This document shows positions 12,321-22,924 of a DNA stretch of 64,000 bases, piece by piece. The first letter of the stretch is position 1; every line of letters begins with the position of its first letter. The translations under genes were made by a program, and so were the position numbers. Below the pieces are notes generated by a model. It saw only the letters and a program-made list of their open reading frames with translations, ran no database searches and was not told the DNA's origin. Source of the stretch: Chlorella sorokiniana (Eukaryota; Chlorophyta; Trebouxiophyceae; Chlorellales; Chlorellaceae); the NCBI GenBank assembly GCA_025917655.1, contig CP084614.1, positions 682,001 through 746,000 on the forward strand, written 5' to 3'.

Positions 12321-14101
12321 TCACACCTCCACGCTGCCGGAGAAGGCCAGCTCCGCAGGTCCGGTCATGTACACGTGGTTGTCCGCTTCCCGCCACTCGA
12401 TGTGCAGCGGCCCGCCGGGCAGATCCACCTGCGGTCGCGTGGCGTGCAGCGGCCAGCGTGCCTGGTAGCGCAGCGGGCCAGCTTGAAGGGCTGCAAGTCG
12501 ATGGCAGAGCCGACCCACGGCGCCCCCCCCTCCCTCCCGCGGCGCGTGCCCACCTGGCACGGCGCACAGTGCGCCCCTCCAGCACGCCCGCCACCACGAC
12601 CGCGCAGGCGCCAGTGCCGCAGGCCAGGGTGCGCCCAGCGCCGCGCTCCCACACAATCATGCGCACGTGGCTGGGGGACAGCACCTCGATGAACTCTGGG
12701 GGAGGGGGCCCGGGAGGGAGCGGGCGGGGGTGAGGATGGCATGCCCACAAGCCTTGCCGTCCCTGCAGCCGGCTCAAGGGCCCGCTGGCGGGCAAGCCGA
12801 GGTGCATGGCCCACCGGTGTTGGTGCGGGCGGGGAAGGCCGCGTTGTGCTCGAACAAGGGGCCGATGCGGGCGAGGTCGATGTCGTCAACCTGCGGCAGC
12901 CGGGCAGGGCGGGGTGGTGGCAGCAGGCATCTGTGCACACAGGAGCCGGCAATGGTGACGTCCGCCGGTTGGCAGACGCTGCAAGCCAGCGAACCGGCTG
13001 CGCCAACCCCGGGTGGGCCTGCACCTTGATGCTGCTGCCGTCTGCCAGGCCAAAGGTGATGGCGTGAGGGTTGCCCATGCTGACGCACGTCATGAGCCAC
13101 TCCCGGCCGTCAACCTCCAGCCGCTGCCCAACCACCATCTCGCCCTGCACGCACAACACAGCCATCCATCAACGGCACTGATCGCTGCAGGCACAGGAGA
13201 TGCCGTGCAGCGTGCAGCGGTGCCTCGCCTGCGTGGGCTCCAGCGTGGTGGGCACATCAGCCGCGCGCAGGATGGGCTCCCCATGTCCACGCACACCTGC
13301 ATGGGGGTGTGTGTGTGGTGGGGGAGGGGGGGGCGGTTGCAGTAGCCTGGGGTGCAGCCTAGGGCAGCGAGACGGGGAGCGGGTGTCTGGGTGCGAACTG
13401 AGACACGGCAAGGCAGGAGGGCAGGGCGGCAAGGTGCTTCCACTGCTCCGCCCAGCCGCCCACCTGGCCGTCCTCCAGCAGGTTGGGCTGGATGAGGCCC
13501 GCCAGGGTATGCACCTTGAACAAGCGCGGCTGCGAGCCGTCCAGGTCTGCAGGGGGCGGGCACCAGGCGCTGTCAGCTGCGAGGCGCCGTCGGCTGCCCC
13601 AGCGCCTGCCGGACGCCCGTGCAGGGCGGCCGATGCACGTCCTCACCCGCCACGAAGCGCGCAAGGCAGCGGATGCCGTTGCCGCACATCTCGGGCTCCG
13701 ACCCATCCGAGTTGAAGATGCGCATGCTGTAGTCGGTGCCGTTCTGGGGCGGCAGCGCAAAGATGACCTGCGGGCGGGGACGACAGAAAGGCGGTGGATT
13801 GGGGGCAGGTGCAGGTGCAAGAGCAGAGGTGCAGCAGGAGGGGAGACGGCGGGGACACCGGGGGCAGGAGCAGGAGCAGCAGGGGCAGGAGCTGCAGGGG
13901 GCAGGAGCGCACCCCATCGCCGCCAATGCCAAAATTGCGGTCGCACAGCTGGATGGCCTGCTCCTGGCTGATGACGGGCTCTGTTTGATGCCGGTTGTCC
14001 ACCAGAATGAAGTCGTTGCCCAGGCCCTGGTACTTGGCAAACTTGATGGCCGCGGAGCAGCGCACGGCACGCCGCCGCGGGGCGCCTGCCGCCTGCTGCA
14101 T
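12321..14101 (-). CDS. dapF: Diaminopimelate epimerase, plastid-targeted
   Basis: Converts LL- to meso-diaminopimelate in plastid lysine biosynthesis. Both catalytic cysteines are present: [13 protein letters not shown] and [13 protein letters not shown]. Other family blocks are [48 protein letters not shown] and [15 protein letters not shown]. The ATG at 14101 gives a short Arg/Ala-rich leader ([17 protein letters not shown]) that suits a transit peptide. Exons on the minus strand: 14101-13913, 13767-13647, 13546-13464, 13296-13229, 13144-13025, 12890-12815, 12695-about 12555, and the last to 12321. The intron after 13229 has a GC donor. The donor of the last intron is unclear (GCCAGG or GTGGGC). 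The length is close to plant DapF. Confidence 0.95.
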
Positions 14102-14639
14102 GGGGACGCCGCTGCTGCTGGAGCTGCTGCAGCGGGGCTACTGCTCTCGCTGCGGCGGCTAGCATGGCTCGCTCTGTTGGGATGCCGCTCGCTCTGTTGG
14201 GATGCTGTCAAGCGCTGGGCGACGATGCAAACAGCTCGGCGGCCACTGGCCACAAGGGCTGCAATATGCAAATGTGCGGTCAAAGACCCAAGCAGGGCAG
14301 GCTGGTAAGGCGAGAGCTGACATCAACCTGGGAAGTCCAGGTGGAGGGCGCCAAAGTCGCGCGGCCCGCGGCTAGCGTGGAAGAGAAATGCAGCCATCAA
14401 CAGATGTTTCGCCGGTCATAGTGAGCGTGTGCTGGCATAAGCTAAAATGTGCAGGCATGCCTGGGGCGGCGAGCACCAGAACCGCTGGCGCCGCCTCGCC
14501 AGGTGATGCCAGCCCACGGGTCTCCGTTCTGCTGCACTTCGTCTTAATTGACAGCGGTGCAGGCAGATTTATGGGTGGAGCACTCGCTGCAGACGTGCCA
14601 TCCCTGCGACGTATGCGCAACCGTCCAGCGCGGCCGGGT
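14102..14639. other. Intergenic region
   Basis: 5' flank of dapF followed by unassigned sequence. An 18-base string (CTCGCTCTGTTGGGATGC) is repeated in tandem at about 14168-14203. No gene is seen. Confidence 0.4.
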
Positions 14640-14867
14640 GACCTGCGTGGCCGCGACAACTCAAGTGCGCCCTGGACTGCGGGCAGTATGGCAGTCACAC
14701 TCAGGACAATACGTTGACGGCCATTACCACACGCAGCAGCGCTAACATTCCATGAGCGGTGCAAGGCGGCAGCACAGGGCGGCAGAGTGCTGCCCCTCCG
14801 CTGAGCGCCGAGCAGCAGTCGGGGCTGGAGCGGCTGGTGCTGTCGGAGCAAGTTAACGAGGAGGCAC
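14640..14867 (+). pseudogene. Degenerate, chimeric partial copy of the duplicated family
   Basis: 14650-14745 resembles 14930-15030 (HSGQYVDGHYHTQQ against DKFDGHYPTQQE in the better copy). 14759-14867 joins a match to 15050-15110 (LSAEQQSG) directly to a match to 16288-16325 (LERLVLSEQV). It therefore looks like a collapsed third copy built from two distant parts of the gene, lying just upstream of copy A. Confidence 0.6.
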
Positions 14868-16606
14868 AACCTTCCAGCGCGCCACGGCAGCCCCATGTGG
14901 CCGCGCAGCGCCGTGCGCGGGGTCTCCTACGCCCCAACCGGCGGAGAATGCTCGCCATGGCAGGCACACTCGGGAAAAGACTTTGACAGGCACTACGCCA
15001 CGCAGCAGGCGGCGGCGCTGGCGGCGCTGGCATTCCACGCGCGGCAAAGGGCGGCAGCAGAGGGCCGCACAGTGCGGCCCCATCAGCTGAGCGTCGAGCA
15101 GCAGGTGGGCCTGCTGCTGCACTCGCTGCGCCCGCAGGTGGAGGCCAGCCTGGAGGTGGTGCAGCGGGCGGGCGCTCGGCATCCGCTTCCCGTACTGCCA
15201 CCTGGACCACGGGCCGCCCATGGCGCTGGAGGACGGCAGCGCCCCGCCCACAAGACCACCAGCGTGGCCCAGGTCACGCCCTGCGACGCGTGAGTCGTCG
15301 GCTGCAGCTGGCTGTGTTTTGTGCGTGGGATGCTGTTTGTTGGTGTGCTTGCTGTTTGAGCCATCAATATGCTCATGCACCCATCATCCTTTGCTGAGCC
15401 TGGCCTGCAGCAAAATCAACCAGATCAAGGCAAGCTACGGCGGGCGCGCCGACCAGACAGGCGGGTTTGTGGACGGCGTCCCGCAGGCCATCATCCTGGT
15501 GGCAGAGCCCGACGTGGTGGTGCGGCCGTGGGACCCGCGCTACGAGGTGAGACGCCGCGCACGCTTGGGTGGCTGCCAGCCGGCTGATGCGCCTGCTCAA
15601 GCGGCTGATGCGCCTGCGTGGCCGGCAGGAGATCGCGGAGCTCATGCGGCAGGACATGCGGGAGGCCGAGCAGCGGCGGGAGCAGATCCTGCGCCGGGCG
15701 GGCCCCTGCCAGTGCGGGGTGTGCCGCTTCCAACGCGGCGAGGCGCTGAACGAGCGGCAGCGGAGCGAGCTGCTGCACTTTGTGCTGGACTACTTCTACC
15801 GTTACTTCGTGTACGTGGCGCGGGAGGCAGGTGAGGGTGGGAGGGTGGGTGGGGCAGCATGGAGACCTTCAGCAGCTGCCTGGCAGCGGCTGCGACGTTG
15901 GCTCTCAGCAGCGGCATGACCCTGCCTGCCCCCTAGCGGCTGCGATGTCAGCCCTGAGCAGCGTTGCAACCCTGCCTGCCCCCCCTTCTGCCACGCAGCC
16001 GACGACGACTCGTCGTGGTCCATCGCCGCGGCGCGCTACCACGGCGCGCTGGGCGACCGCAGCCAGTACATCCCCGCCAGCCTGCCCAGCCTGCGCGGCC
16101 CGTTGCGGCTGCCGCCCCTGCTGCGCAGCGACGGCGACGAGCCGGCGGGGGCCAGCGCGACGCCGCGCGGCCGCCCCAGCGCCGACACGGTGCGCAGGCT
16201 GGCGGCGCGGGCCGCGGAGATGGCGGTGGCGGGCCTGGCGGAGGAGGAGCAGCGCGACGTGGCGGCAGCGCAGGTGCAGTCGGTGCTGGAGCGGCTGGTG
16301 CTGTCGGAGCAGGTGTACGTGGAGGAGGCGGAGGAGGGGGCTGAGGAGGCGGCGGCAGCGGCGGCGGAGGCGGCAGCGGAGGCGGAGGCGGAGGCGGCGG
16401 CGGAGGCGGCGGAGGCGGCGGAGCGCAGGCCGCCGACGTTTGCCTCGTCGCCGCAGGCAGCGTGGACGCGGGAGATGTGGCACGCCCTGCACGTGATCCT
16501 GACGAGACCCTATCTGAGCCCCGCTGAGCTCGCGGCGGCGCTGCGGGGGCCCGGGGGCGCGGCCGTGGCCCTGGCCCCAGGATGGCTCGCAGTAGCTTGT
16601 TCATGA
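14868..16606 (+). CDS. Duplicated unrecognised family, copy A (internally deleted)
   Basis: Function unknown. Homology with copy B begins at about 14868. Exons read VRGVSYAPTGGECSPWQ..., RPHQLSVEQQVGLLLHSLRP, KINQIKASYGGRADQTGGF (from about 15411 after a tgcag acceptor), EIAELMRQDMREAEQRREQI with a CQCGVC cysteine pair-like motif, LLHFVLDYFYRYFVYVAREA, SSWSIAAARYHGALGDRSQY (after an acceptor at about 16000), an Ala/Glu repeat at 16325-16435 and a C-terminal WTREMWHALHVILTRPYLSP, stop at 16606. Compared with copy B it lacks about 250 bp (B 20060-20310), removing the block with SSLIASLMRRFGCYQCRHEL. One C undercall at about 15241-15250 is shared with copy B. No start codon is assured, so it may be a partial gene. 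Confidence 0.5.
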
Positions 16607-16697
16607 GTGTTCCTGCATGTTCCTGCATGAATGTGATGTGCGTGCGAAATGTTCCTGCATGAAACACTATGCGTGATATCACACCACAGACAGCAGC
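16607..16697. repeat. Right edge of segmental duplication (copy A)
   Basis: The 3' flank GTTCCTGCATGTTCCTGCAT... recurs almost unchanged at 21702-21792 after copy B. The two sequences part company right after CACACCACAGACAGCAGCC, which marks the duplication boundary. Confidence 0.8.
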
Positions 16698-17320
16698 CAA
16701 GATAATGCCCAGCTGCAGCGGGGGCCGCCGCTGCGGTTGTGGCCCTGGCCCCAAGGATGGCCCAGTGTGACCCGTCGGCATACACTGTAAGAGGGAGACT
16801 GGAGCGCCACTCGTATAACTAACTCAGTACAATAGATCCAGGTGCTCTGCAGCATGCAATGGCAGGGCCAGGTAGGCGCAGCGTCATGACGCGTCAGCGG
16901 GCTGCTGCAGGCAAGTAGAAGGCGGCGGTGGCACAGCGATCGTCTGCTTGCGCTATTCTGCATAGCTGTGGGGGCCCAGCACTGGCCCCCGCCTCCGACT
17001 CTTCCCTGCCCGTGCCCTCCCGGTCGCACTGCTGCCCCCGTCTTTGCGGCTGCCGCCTGCAAGGGTGCTGACGTGCGCATAGCTGTTGCTTGCGTCTTCA
17101 ACCGGCGGGGGCAAAAACCACCGCGCAGCCGGCAACAGGGCACTTCCCTGGGTTCGGCCCTTGCGCCGTTGGCCGGCCTGAGAACGATTGTGAGAAGCGG
17201 GGAATCGATTTAGAGCAATCATCTCCCTGCAGATCCTAGCAGAGGACCGTCGCACAGCGATGGCTCAGTAGAACCATCGGTCAGTAGAACCATCGGAGGC
17301 GCTTACGGCCATCCGCCACA
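16698..17320. other. Intergenic, no feature recognised
   Basis: Includes a short direct repeat around 17262-17295 (CAGTAGAACCATCGG twice). No coding signal is convincing. Confidence 0.4.
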
Positions 17321-17449
17321 CCACCGTGGTGGGCCCGAGTTGCTTTGTTTGTGGCGTGAGACTTGGTTGTCTGAGCTGCCCTAGTTTTTCAACAGGTGCA
17401 CATGCCTTCCTTCAAGTCAAGTTCAACTTCAACTCAACGCCGTCGCCAT

Positions 17450-17960
17450 GGCTGAGCTGCTGCTGTGCATTCCAGAGTGATGGGCAGCTGTGCAGATGCA
17501 GGCTGTTGCTGGGGGCCTTCCTGGGATGCTGCTGTGTACTCCAGAGTGCTGCAGCTGTGCTGCTGTAGACTGGCGCTGTGAGCTGACGTTGCTGGGTATG
17601 TCGAGGTGCAGATGTGTGGTTGTGCATGCCAGGGTGTTGCTGACCTACAGCAGGGCTCTTGTTTGTGGTGGTGTGCATCCCAGAGAATTCAGCTGCAGCT
17701 GCTGCTGTGGATTTCAGGAGGTGGCCAATCTGAGCATTATTGAGGCTGAGCTGCTGTGCAGGCAAGGGTGTTGCAAACCTGCAGTTGTGCTGCTGCAGGC
17801 TTGGCTGCGGGCGCCTGATGTGTATTGTTTGCTGAGCTGCAGCTGTGCTATTGAGCCTTCCAGATTGATGCTGGTGTGTAGCAGTGTTTGCTGCAGGCTG
17901 CTGCCGCTGGGCATTCCAGAGTGATGCTGATATGCAACAGTGCTTACATTCTGCTGCTCT
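17450..17960. repeat. Degenerate CTG-rich repeat field
   Basis: A motif near GCATTCCAGAGTG, often followed by GCTGCAGCTG, recurs at about 17469, 17531, 17627, 17677 and 17917, and in inverted orientation near 19070 and 19105. CTG triplets fill the intervals. Open frames here are low complexity and not believed. Confidence 0.6.
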
Positions 17961-18239
17961 GCACTGAAGAAGTGGTGAATTGCAGAAATTGCCGACTGCT
18001 AAGGATGTGGTGTGTTCAGCTAATGATGCAGGCACAGGTGGTCTCTGAGGAGGTCATGGAGGGAGGCAGGCCTCTGAGCTGGGGAGCGATGCATCATGCC
18101 TCCTCGTCGCTGCCAGCCTCGTTGTGACCCTTCCCACCACGTAAGCGGGCAGGTTCAATGACAAGAAATGGAAGAATGGAACGACAGCACGAGGTTGAGA
18201 ATCACGGAGGTCACGAGTGGACCAAGGCTGTGCCTGAGG

Positions 18240-18590
18240 TGCCTGCAGCTGTGGGGAGGTCAGTGAGGCTGATGAGCTGGAGGAAGATGAGGATGAGGAC
18301 ATGATGCTGGAGGGCAGATGCAGGTGGGCTGTGCTGGCTGCTACACCTGTAACACCAGCTGAAGGCCACTACTTGAGCTCAGGCTTCCGTCGCGCTCCGT
18401 CTGCATTCCAACCGGCCGTCTTTGTTGCAGAACATGAGGGACATTGCCTTCTGGCTGGATGTCGAGGCAGCAGAGGATCACGCACCAGCGGAGACGCCCA
18501 TGCCGGCGGTGACCTTGCCGCCTCGCTTCAACAACTGTCTGAGCAGGGCCTGGCATCGTTGCATCCGTCCTTGCCAGGTATCTCATGAAG
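18240..18590 (+). other. Two exon-like pieces upstream of copy B
   Basis: An acidic patch (EADELEEDEDEDMMLEG, about 18260-18320) ends at a GT donor. A second piece (about 18431-18578) lies between a tttgttgcag acceptor and a GTATCT donor and reads NMRDIAFWLDVEAAEDHAPA and LPPRFNNCLSRAWHRCIRPC. They may be 5' exons of the copy B gene, which lacks a clear start, or part of a separate gene. No family is recognised. Confidence 0.35.
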
Positions 18591-19499
18591 CGGTGTGGTA
18601 CAGTGTGTGCATGGTGCGCTTGGTGCACTGTCGTTATGCGCAGCTGCGTGTGTTAGGCAGCTGTCACGCATTCAGGCTGCGCCAGTTGTTTGTTGTCCCT
18701 CGCATCGCAATCATCTGAGCAGCAGCCATTCTGGTCCCCTTCTGCCACAGCATATACGGCGCGGAGTCAGGTGTGGCTGCCGGCCAGGCAGCCCGCACCT
18801 TGATGCTCTTCTGGCCAGCCCGACAGGGAGCGGCTGTGCAAGCCCGCCAGCCCTGGACTCATCTCCGGGCCAGCAGCCGCCGTCCACACACGCTTCCACA
18901 CACGTGCAGCATTTCCTGTACATCAGCCACCTCTAGATCCTCAGCCTCAGCAGCTGTTGCAGGTCAATGCACATCAACCACACTGTAATGCTAATACTCT
19001 GTACAGCAAGCAGGTCACCAGGGTACAAGCGCCAGCCTGCAGCAGCCCTGCTGCCCACTTCAGCACCACTCTGGAACGCACAGGAGCGCCACAGCAGCAC
19101 TCTGGAATGCATCAATGTAACAAACATCAACAGACGTGTGTGCTGGGAGCTCAGGATGCCGTGCAGGAGGGGGTTCATGCGAGTCCAGCGGCGGCGCTTT
19201 CCAGCGCTGAGCTGGAGGTGGAGGGCGGCCCAGTCCTGGTGATCTTGAGCCTTCCAAGCCACTTTGGCAGCAGCAGGGAGCCTGCACTCTCATCCTCAGC
19301 CCCAGCGCCACCCATCCTCCGTCTGGCCGTGTGGAGGCAGAGCTGCTGGCCGTGGAGGTGAGCCTTGGAGGCAGGCAGGCCCTTGCTTTGGTGCACGAGG
19401 TTTGCATGTGGTGGATCGCCAACCTTGGGTGGCCCCCTGGCAGGCCAGCGGGCAAGGTTGGTTCACCACCCTGCCTGGTCTTGCTGCCTTGGCCTACAG

Positions 19500-21702
19500 G
19501 GATGGAGGTGGAGGTGGAGGTGGCGAATGAGTTCCTCCTCACGTCCAAGTACCACTGTGTGTGGTGGGCGAGGCAGGAGAAGAAGTGGAGGGCTAGGGTC
19601 CCTACAGCGCTTCGCGCGAGGGACCCAGCCACTTTCAGCTTCATGTACAGAGACTGCAGCAATGAGCTGGAGGCGGCGCAGCAGGTGGATGCGTGGGTGG
19701 CGGACGCGCTGGAGCGCGGCTTGATCAACACAACAGAAGCCTTTAAAATGCGCAACCTTCCAGCGCACCCTGGCGCCCCCGTGCGGCCGCGCAGCGCTGT
19801 GCCCGGGGTCTCCTACGCCCCGATCGGCAGAGAGTACTCGCCATGGCGGTTTCACTGGCATGATAAGTTTGACGGCCACTACCCCACGCAGCAGGAGGCG
19901 GAGCTGGTGGCGCTGGCATTCCACGCGCAGCGCAAGGCGGCAGCAGAGGGCGGCGAGGTGCGGCCCCACCAGCTGAGCGTCGAGCAGCAGGTGGGCCTGC
20001 TGCTGCACGCGCTGCGCCCGCAGGTGGAGGCCAGCCTGGAGAGGGTGCAGCGGGCGCCGCCCGGCAGCGGATGCGGGAGGTGCGGCCGCGGCAGGCGGCC
20101 GAGGATGAGCTGGTGCCGAGCGAGGTGGAGGTCAGGTATAACAGCTCTCTGATCGCCAGCCTCATGCGGCGCTTCGGCTGCTACCAGTGCCGCCACGAGC
20201 TGAACAGCGTGGTGCGGGCCGGCGTGCTGCGCCAGCCCAGCCCGCCGCTGCTGCACCTGCTGCTGGGCCTCGACTGGGACGAGGCGGTGGTCTACGTGCT
20301 GCGCATCGGGGGGCGCTCGGCATCCGCTTCCCGTACTGCCACCTGGATCACGGGCCGCCCATGGCGCTGGAGGACGGCAGCGCCCCGCCGACAAGACCAC
20401 CAGCGTGGCCCAGGTCACGCCCTGCAACGCGTGAGTCGTCAGCTTCAGATGGGCTTTGTTGGTGTGTGGGGTGTTGTTTGTTGGTGTGTTGTTTGAGCAA
20501 ATATGCACCCATCATCCTTTGTTGTGCCTGTCCTGCAGCAAAATCAACCAGATCAAGGCAAGCTACGGCGGGCGCGCCGACCAGACGGGCGGGTTTGTGG
20601 ACGGCGTGCCGCAGGCCATCATCCTGGTGGCCCAGCCCGACGTGGTGGTGCGGCCGGGGACCCGCGCTACGAGGTGAGACGCCGCGCACGCTTGGGTGGC
20701 TGGCAGCCGGCTTCTGCTCGGCTGCTCAAGCGGCTGATGCGCCTGCGTGGCCGGCAGGAGATCGCGGAGCTCATGCGGCAGGACATGCGGGCGGCCGAGC
20801 AGCGACGAGAGCAGATCCTGCGCCGAGCGGGCCCCTGCCAGTGTGGGGTGTGCCGCTTCCAGCGCGGTGAGGCGCTGAGCGAGCCGCAGCGGCGTGAGCT
20901 GCTGCGCTTCGTGCTGGACTACTTCTACCGCTACTTCGTGTACGTGGCGCGGGAGGCAGGTGAGGGTGGGAGGGTGGGTGGGGCAGCATGGAGACCTTCA
21001 GCAGCTGCCTGGCAACGGCTGCCGGCGTTGGCTCTCGGCAGCGTTGCGACCCTTCCTGTTGGCCTGCCCCCTTCCGGCACGCAGCCGACGACGACTCGTC
21101 GTGGTCCATCGCCGCGGCGCGCTACCACGGCGCGCTGGGCGACCGCAGCCAGTACATCCCCGCCGGCCTGCCCAGCCTGCGCGGCCCGTTGCGGCTGCCG
21201 CCCCTGCTGCGCAGCGACGGCGACGAGCCGGCGGGGGGCCAGCGCGACGCCGCGCGGCCGCCCCAGTGCCGACACGGTGCGCAGGCTGGCGGCGCGGGCC
21301 GCGGAGATGGCGGTGGCGGGCCTGGCGGAGGAGGAGCAGCGCGACGCGGCGGTGGCGCAGGTGCAGTCGGTGCTGGAGCGGCTGGTGCTGTCGGAGCAGG
21401 TGTACGAGGAGGAGGCGGAGGAGGGGGCTGCGGAGGCGGCAGAGGCGGCGGCGGCGGCGGCAGAGGCGGAGGCGGAGGCGGCGGCGGAGGCGGTGGAGGC
21501 GGCGGAGGCGGCGGCGCGCAGGCCGCCGACATTTGCCTCGCCGCCGCAGCCAGCGTGGACGCGGGAGATGTGGTACGCCCTGCACGTGATCCTGACGAGA
21601 CCCTATCTGAGCCCCGCTGAGCTCGCGGCGGCGCGCTGCGGCGGGCCCGGGGCCGCGGCCGTGGCCCTGGCCCCGGGATGGCTCGCAGTAGCTTGTTCAT
21701 GA
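19500..21702 (+). CDS. Duplicated unrecognised family, copy B (fuller copy)
   Basis: Function unknown. Reads NEFLLTSKYHCVWWARQEKK, FSFMYRDCSNELEAAQQVDA, VPGVSYAPIGREYSPWRFHW, RPHQLSVEQQVGLLLHALRP, the block missing from copy A (SSLIASLMRRFGCYQCRHEL, LLLGLDWDEAVVYVLRIGG), IRFPYCHLDHGPPMALEDG, KINQIKASYGGRADQTGGF (after an acceptor at about 20539), EIAELMRQDMRAAEQRREQI, CQCGVC, FVLDYFYRYFVYVAREA, SSWSIAAARYHGALGDRSQY, an Ala/Glu repeat (21405-21525) and WTREMWYALHVILTRPYLSP, stop at 21702. Single-base slips at 20056-20064, 20307-20314 and 20381-20388 sit in C or G runs and vanish if one base is added. Cysteine motifs (CYQC, CQCGVC) hint at metal binding, by inference only. The true start lies upstream of 19500. 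Confidence 0.5.
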
Positions 21703-21792
21703 GTGTTCCTGCATGTTCCTGCATGAATGTGACGTGTGTGTGAAATGTTCCTCCATGAAACACTATGCGTGATATCACACCACAGACAGCAG
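21703..21792. repeat. Right edge of segmental duplication (copy B)
   Basis: Counterpart of 16607-16697. After it the sequence changes to LINE-derived DNA. Confidence 0.8.
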
Positions 21793-22198
21793 CCTCCTCC
21801 CTCTCCTACGGCGCAACGATCTGGGCCCCGGCTTGGCCCTGGCGGCCGCCAGGAGGCGGGTCCGTGGCGCGAGCGGGCTGTCAGCGGGGGAGGTGCAGCA
21901 CCACCGCACCCTGCGGCGGCTGCTAGGCCTGCCCAGGCGCGCCCCAGTTGCCACCGTGCTGGCAGAGGCCGGCGAGCCGCCCCTCTACATCTCCTGGCTG
22001 GTGCGTTGCGCCCGCTTTTGGAGCAGTGTGGTGGCAGCGCCAGAGGGCAGCCTCATGCACCAGGTGGTGACAGCCAGCCTGGAGATGGCAGCGGACTGCA
22101 GCGACAGCCCGCCAGCCCACCTCCCTTGGGCAGCCCAGCTCCAGCATGCACGCAGGCCACAGCACGCAAAGCCTGCGACGCGGCACCGTGATTCATGA
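21793..22198 (+). mobile_element. LINE remnant, C-terminal part of the reverse transcriptase ORF
   Basis: Reads SYGATIWAPAL, HHRTLRRLLGLPRRAPVATV and LAEAGEPPLYISWLVRCARF. It lines up with the SYGCEVWAPHF, LRHAMGRLPQST and VLAEAGFYPLATHRGKMVTR blocks of the LINEs at 49.7-62.8 kb, but is diverged, so it is an older or different family. Confidence 0.7.
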
Positions 22199-22202
22199 TC
22201 AT

Positions 22203-22468
22203 CAGGTGCTGGGCCTGTCTCCTGCCGCTGCTGGTGCTAGGTTGCAGCACACAGATCCTGGCGGGGAGCAGACGTTGCAGTACCTATATACTTTTCGTGA
22301 GACTGGCGTCCCACCTCGCCAGCGCTTGCACGATTCAGGTGCTGGGCCTGTCTCCTGCCGCTGCTGGTGCTAGGTTGCAGCACACAGATCCTGGCGGGGA
22401 GCAGACGTTGCAGTACCTATATACTTTTCGTGAGACTGGCGTCCCACCTCGCCAGCGCTTGCACGATT
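22203..22468. repeat. Perfect 133-bp tandem duplication
   Basis: Units 22203-22335 and 22336-22468 appear identical. They start CAGGTGCTGGGCC and end GCGCTTGCACGATT. No gene is seen in them. Confidence 0.9.
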
Positions 22469-22764
22469 TGTCAAGATTTTTTTTTTCAAGAATTCATTCT
22501 CAAGTGAACTTGTTGTAGAAAGCCAGCAACGGGATGCGTATGTGCAAAAGAGCAGGAGGTGGGGTATAGAGGAGAGGAAACCAGGTCAACGGGTAGAGCG
22601 GCGGAGAAGGGCGTGAGTGGATTGCCAAAATGGAGACTGAGCGGCTCACCAAGATGAGCGAGAAGCCAATCAGGTGGAAGCGAGCAGCACGGTTCGCTTC
22701 CTCTGCAATGTGCCTAAGTCATGAAGTATGAACCCTGACAAAAGCTTTTGAACGATTTAAAATC
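22469..22764. other. Spacer before tRNA
   Basis: A T-run at 22476-22485 is followed by lower-GC sequence with no gene. TTTT lies directly after the 3' end of the tRNA on the minus strand (about 22757-22763), fitting RNA polymerase III termination. Confidence 0.5.
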
Positions 22765-22836
22765 GGGGACACCCGAGAATCGAACTCGGGACCTCTCGCA
22801 CCCGAAGCGAGAATCATACCACTAGACCAGTGTCCC
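22765..22836 (-). tRNA. trnP-CGG: tRNA-Pro(CGG)
   Basis: The 72-base cloverleaf reads fully on the minus strand. The 7-bp acceptor stem is GGGACAC/GTGTCCC with discriminator C. The D arm is GGTCTAGTGGTATGATT, the anticodon arm is CTCGC-TTCGGGT-GCGAG with anticodon CGG, and the T arm contains GGTTCGA-type sequence (GAGTTCGATTCTC). The body matches the usual plant tRNA-Pro except in the acceptor stem. It has no intron. CCA is not encoded, as expected for a nuclear gene. Confidence 0.95.
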
Positions 22837-22924
22837 GTGGTGCTGGAGACAATCGCCGGCCCAGCGTGATCGTGGCAAATTTTTTAAATACTATGTTATT
22901 GAAAGTACTTTTTCGTCTTCTCCC

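Noticed and set aside
15948-16781. Poly-Pro proteins on the minus strand of the duplicated family
   Set aside because: They are the antisense of the Ala/Glu triplet repeat.
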